From: Diphasiastrum complanatum
Lineage: Eukaryota > Streptophyta > Lycopodiopsida > Lycopodiales > Lycopodiaceae
Direction: 5' to 3'
Assembly (NCBI GenBank): GCA_029204225.1
Contig: CM055108.1
Span: forward strand, 956,217-1,020,216
DNA: 64,000 bases
A program made the position numbers and the translations under genes. Positions 60,112 through 64,000 of the stretch are shown piece after piece (position 1 is the stretch's first letter; each line of letters begins with the position of its first letter). The notes under the pieces were generated by a model. That model worked only from the letters and a program-made list of their open reading frames with translations. It was not told the origin of the DNA and searched no databases.

Positions 60112-60880
60112 GAAATAGATTTGATTGACTTGAAACTCACAAAGGTCTCACACTTGCAGTGTTTCACTCAAATTTGATTTCTAATCCAACAAATGGACTT
60201 GTAATCACCGTTCTATCACTCCCTCACAAAGCTGGAATGAAGATAAGATGAAGTGAAAACTACTTTCAAATAAATCTTGCCAAGAAATGGATTTGATTGT
60301 CTCTAGAAACTCACTAAGGTCTCTCTCTTGTAGTTTTTCACTCAAATTAGATTTCTAATCCAACAAATGGACTTATAATCTCAGTTCTAGCACTCCCTCA
60401 CAAAGTTGGAATGAAGATAAGATGATGTGAAATCTACTTACAATCAAATCTTGCCAAATTTGGCTATGTTCGGACCAAAAAAAATGACTTAATCTCTTTC
60501 TTCCTTCTTGGTGTACTTTCAAGACCTGTTTTTAACCTTAATAGGACTTGAACTCAGCCTAGATTAATTAGATTCCATGAAACAAATTTAAATCTAATCA
60601 ATGGCAAATGATCTTGGTAGATTATCCTAGGATCTCCACCAAAAATTACACCAATAGCTCACAAATTGAATTTTTTTGGATCAAATGAATACCATGCATT
60701 AAATGCAGGTTCAGAGGTGCCCACACATGTGGATAGTACGGATTTGGACCCCTACCAATTTTGGGATCAAATCTCCTCACCAAAATCAAGATTCTAGCTT
60801 GCCTCTCAATACTAGTTTTTAGCAACAAAACTTGCTAAAAATGGATTTGCATTAGATCAATGGCTTATGCTCTTGTACTT

Positions 60881-60893
60881 GGCTCTGATACCA
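60881..60893 (-). other. Primer-binding site of copia F1b
   Basis: Minus strand TGGTATCAGAGCC immediately inside the 5' LTR. Leader 60112-60880 is non-coding. Confidence 0.92.
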
Positions 60894-61594
60894 TGTAAAA
60901 GTACTGTACTTTAGGACCATAAATGGATCTACAAAAGATCCACAAGAGTGATTGGATGCTTGCTTAACAATCTATCAAAAAACTAGACACAAAAAAGTTG
61001 ATCTAGATTGGCAATTTGACAAACAACAAGCATTAACAATCAAAAGCATTGATAAAAATTGAAATCCGAGCCCACAAGTGTGTAATACAGGCTATAGTAC
61101 GGCCTTCAACCTGAGAAACAAGTAGAAATTGATTTGGTTTCATTTGGATCACAAAAACTCAATGTACATAGTGAACTAGCTTGAGATTGCCAATGAGCTC
61201 CAAAAATTTTCTATCTTCTCACTATGGAGAGAGGGAATACATAGCAAATTCGACTTCCTTCTTGAAGTTAGGTGGATTTCCAGCATGTAATAAGGAAGTT
61301 AACTCACTCTGCTTGACCTAAAACGAAACCCTAGTCTATTTCCTAGAGTTATGCTTGGTAGGTAGCTAGTTGGTCAAATTTTCACCTTAAACTTAGGTGT
61401 AGGTCCTATAAAGTAGGGATGACCACCAAATAGACATGACCAACTCTCTTGACTTGACCTAACCTACATTAGGATGGGTTTTCCATGTGGCATCATGGCC
61501 TCACATGTGTGGGACCCACTTGTGTACACAATTTACACTATTCTACATGGTTTTTGATCAAGCTAGATTTGCCAATTTTTGGCAATTCTTCACA
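60894..61594 (-). repeat. 5' LTR of copia F1b
   Basis: TGTAAAAGTACTGTAC ... GGCAATTCTTCACA, 701 bp, same family as 32024-32724 and the palindromic LTRs of G. Confidence 0.95.
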
Positions 61595-64000
61595 AGTTGT
61601 TGGATTGTCTGATATCTCTTTTGAAGGAAAAATTTGCAAGGGTTGCATTTTTGGAAAACAACATAGAAAGAGATTTCCCAAACATGGAGCAAGAAGAGCC
61701 AATGGCATTCTTGATCTTGTTCATAGTGATCTGTGTGGACCAATACAAACTAGGTCCATTCACATTCATTGATGACTATAGTAGACAGATCTGGATTTAT
61801 TTCATAAGCAAGAAATCTGATACTTTTGCCAAGTTTAGAGAGTTCAAGGCTCTAGTTGAAAAACAAACAAGTTGTTATATTAAGATCAGATGGTGGCAGT
61901 GGGTATTTTTCAACAGACTTTATAAACTTTCGCAAGGATCAAAGGATCAAGAGACAAACCACTACACCCTATTCACTACAACAGAACGGAGTTGCAGAAC
62001 AGAAAAATAGATCCATTGTGGAAATGGCTAGGGCAATGCTTAAGAGCAAGGGTTTGCCAAATACTTTTTGGGCAAAAGCATGCAACACAGCTACTCATAT
62101 CTTGAAGTGGTATCCTACGAAGTCTGTGGAGGGTAAGACACCTTACGAAGCTTTTACTGGAAAGAAACCTAATGTTTCTCATTTACGAGTATTTGGTTGT
62201 GATGCTTACGCTCATGTACCTGATGAAAAACAAAAGAAGCTGGATGCAAAAGCTGTTAAGTGTATTTTCCTTGGATATGATGAAAGAGCCAAGGCATACA
62301 ATATGTATGACACAGATGCATAAAAGATCATGATTTCCAGAGATGCTACTTTTGATGAGATGGGTCAAAATGACCAAATAAAATTGACAATTGATCCCTT
62401 TGATGATAAAGCTAAAGTGCAGGTGAAGGAAGAAGTTGGTGTTGATATGGAAGAGCCAATGGAAAAAGACAGAGTCAATAATGAGATTCCTAGGAGAGTG
62501 CCTAAGTGGTACTTGTCAGTAACACGTGATGCTAATAAGGGAGATACTCCCGAATCAAGTGAGCGGGGAGAGCTTAGAAGATCAAGTAGAAATCGAAAAC
62601 ATCCTGCAAGATTAGAGATGAATCTAGCCCTAATGGGTTTTGTGCTCAAGGCTCAAGAACCAAAAACTTTTGATAAAGCAAAGGAGCACAAAGAGTGGCA
62701 TGATGCTATGGAAACAAAAATGGAAGCTATAACGAAAAATAGGACGTAGAACTTGGTTGAGCTACCTGATGGTAAGACGCCTATCACTTGCAAATGGATA
62801 TACAAGATCAAATATGGAGCTGATGGGCAACTCAACAAGTACAAAGCATGGTTGGTTGCAAGAGGATTTGAGCAGCAAGAAGGTATTGATTTTGAGAAAA
62901 CCTCCGCACCCATAGCTAAGATGGTAACTATACGTTCTATCATTGCTATTTCTGTTTTCTATGGTTGGAAGATCCAGCAAATGGACGTTAAATCTGCTTT
63001 TCTTAATGGAGTGCTGGATGAAGAGGTGTACTTAGTACAACCTCAAGCATGATTTGTTGAGCCAGAGAGAGAGCATCTCGTTTGTAAGCTCAACAAAGCC
63101 ATTTATGGATTGAAGCAAGCACCATGGGCATGGTACTCTTGCATTGATGAAGGGGAATGGTAAAGAGTGATGCTGATCCTAATCTTTACATTCTAAGGCA
63201 AGACTCAGATATAGTGTTCATTGTGCTGTACATGGATAATTTGATTATTACAGGAAGTAATGAGAGCTTAATCGATGAAATAAAATCAGATCTTTCCAAT
63301 GCTTTTGAAATGAGTGATCTAGGATTGATGCACTATTGTCTTGGCATTGAAGTGTGGCAAAAGGAAGACATGGTCTTTCTTACACAAAGCAAATATGCAC
63401 GAGATTTGCTTTATAAGTTCAATATGTAGGATTGTAAGCCTTTGAGTACACCTATGGATGTCAACATGAAGCTTACTGCATATGATGAATCTGAGAAAGT
63501 GGATGCTTATTTGTATAGACAGCTGGTGGGTAGTTTGATTTATTTAACACACACATGACCTGATATTTCTTATGTTGTTGGTGTTGTTAGTAAATATATG
63601 CAAGATCCTAGTCAAGCACATTGGAAGTCTGCTAAACGTACTCTCAGATACATTCGAGGGACATTAATTTTGCTTTGAAGTATGATTAGCCTGAAGCACC
63701 AATGTTGGTAGGTTATACAGATGCCGATTGGGGAGGTAATATTGATGACATAAGATCTACCAGTGGTCATACATTCAGTTATGGTATAGCTGCAATTTCA
63801 TGGAGTAGCAGAAAGCAACCGACATTAGCCTTAACATCGACGGAAGGTGAATATTGAGCACTCAACAATGCTACACAAGAAGCGGTATGGTTACAAAGAT
63901 TGCTTGTGGATTTAGGTCAACCACAGGTGGATGCGACTACTATATCTTGCAATAATCAAAGTTGTATCACCTTGCCAAAAATCCAGTTCTACATGCTTGA
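61595..64000 (+). pseudogene. Copia L integrase, RT and RNase H, to window end
   Basis: Continues from 58158: VGLSDISFEGKICKGCIFGK, integrase core (LDLVHSDLCGPIQT; FTFIDDYSRQIWIYF; IKI then RSDGGSGYFSTDF in another frame; NGVAEQKNRS with Glu, Arg/Glu-Gln changed), integrase end (GKTPYEAFTGKKPN), RT start with CKWIYKIKYGADGQLNKYKA, IQQMDVKSAFLNG, and the catalytic motif reading YMDN instead of YVDD at about 63229. A stop follows FNM at 63429; TPMDVNMKLTAYDES and LVGSLIYLTHT mark connection; RNase H remnants (VGYTDADWGGNIDD; ISWSSRKQPTLALTSTEGEY) run to the edge. Several stops; no 3' LTR in the window. Confidence 0.92.

Larger units (their letters stand above)
58159..61594 (-). mobile_element. 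Copia F1b, complete LTRs, gag-only
   Basis: 3436 bp on the minus strand: 701-bp LTRs at both ends, primer site 60881-60893, gag with zinc knuckle and the first protease residues, then a deletion of integrase, RT and RNase H, and a polypurine tract (minus strand GAGGAGGAG, 58860-58868). It splits copia L: removing it joins ...GGTAGTCAAG to TTGTTGGATTG, giving KRGSQVVGLSDIS in frame. A short AAGTT-like duplication flanks it but the exact 5 bp are ambiguous. It needs proteins in trans. Confidence 0.92.

Overview
The window looks like repeat-rich nuclear DNA of a flowering plant. It is AT-rich, has plant-type GT-AG introns, and is dominated by Ty1/copia retrotransposons whose primer sites (TGGTATCAGAGC) match initiator-Met tRNA. 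It also holds a CACTA (En/Spm) DNA transposon, a Ty3/gypsy remnant and long TC/CA microsatellites. I see no rRNA, tRNA gene, CRISPR array or bacterial-type operon. The species cannot be named from the sequence alone.

Layout. 1-10.2 kb: a truncated inverted LTR and copia leader, then a decayed CACTA element (about 734-8850) with TNPA-like and TNP2-like genes and a 1.5-kb microsatellite block, then a copia gag/protease remnant and an unidentified charged-ORF remnant. 10.2-14.5 kb: copia B (5' LTR, primer site, broken gag-pol). 14.9-18.0 kb: an LTR element with unfamiliar ORFs and a 3' LTR. 18.0-20.6 and 23.8-24.9 kb: reverse-strand copia remnants C and D, separated by about 3.2 kb with no recognisable gene. 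25.0-28.7 kb: the most unusual locus, a multi-exon gene joining a divergent histone H3 fold to a proline-rich SPPK linker and an Ulp1-like (C48) cysteine protease. It carries an in-frame stop and a frameshift, and its last exon is duplicated downstream. 29.0-32.7 kb: copia F1. 32.7-34 kb: small hypothetical ORFs. 34-36.7 kb: gypsy remnant K.

36.7-49.3 kb is a nest. Copia J was entered by copia G (36880-48495), and G was entered by copia I (39589-45746). I is young: 682-bp LTRs with about one difference, a TGGCT target duplication, and one homopolymer frameshift in an otherwise open gag-pol. G's body appears inverted relative to the outer parts of its own LTRs, leaving a large palindrome at each end. 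49.3-49.9 kb: a CACTA fragment. 50.3-55.4 kb: an unidentified spliced coiled-coil gene and further fragments, split by an LTR-like direct-repeat pair around a ~200-bp tandem array. 55.4-64 kb: copia L, split inside its pre-integrase region by the gag-only copia F1b (58159-61594).

A second cross-locus signal is a set of about seven ~70-bp units with inverted ends (GATATCGG.TCGACGCG-like). They lie in the 5' leader and an intron of the H3/Ulp1 gene and in the leader of copia L, 30 kb away.
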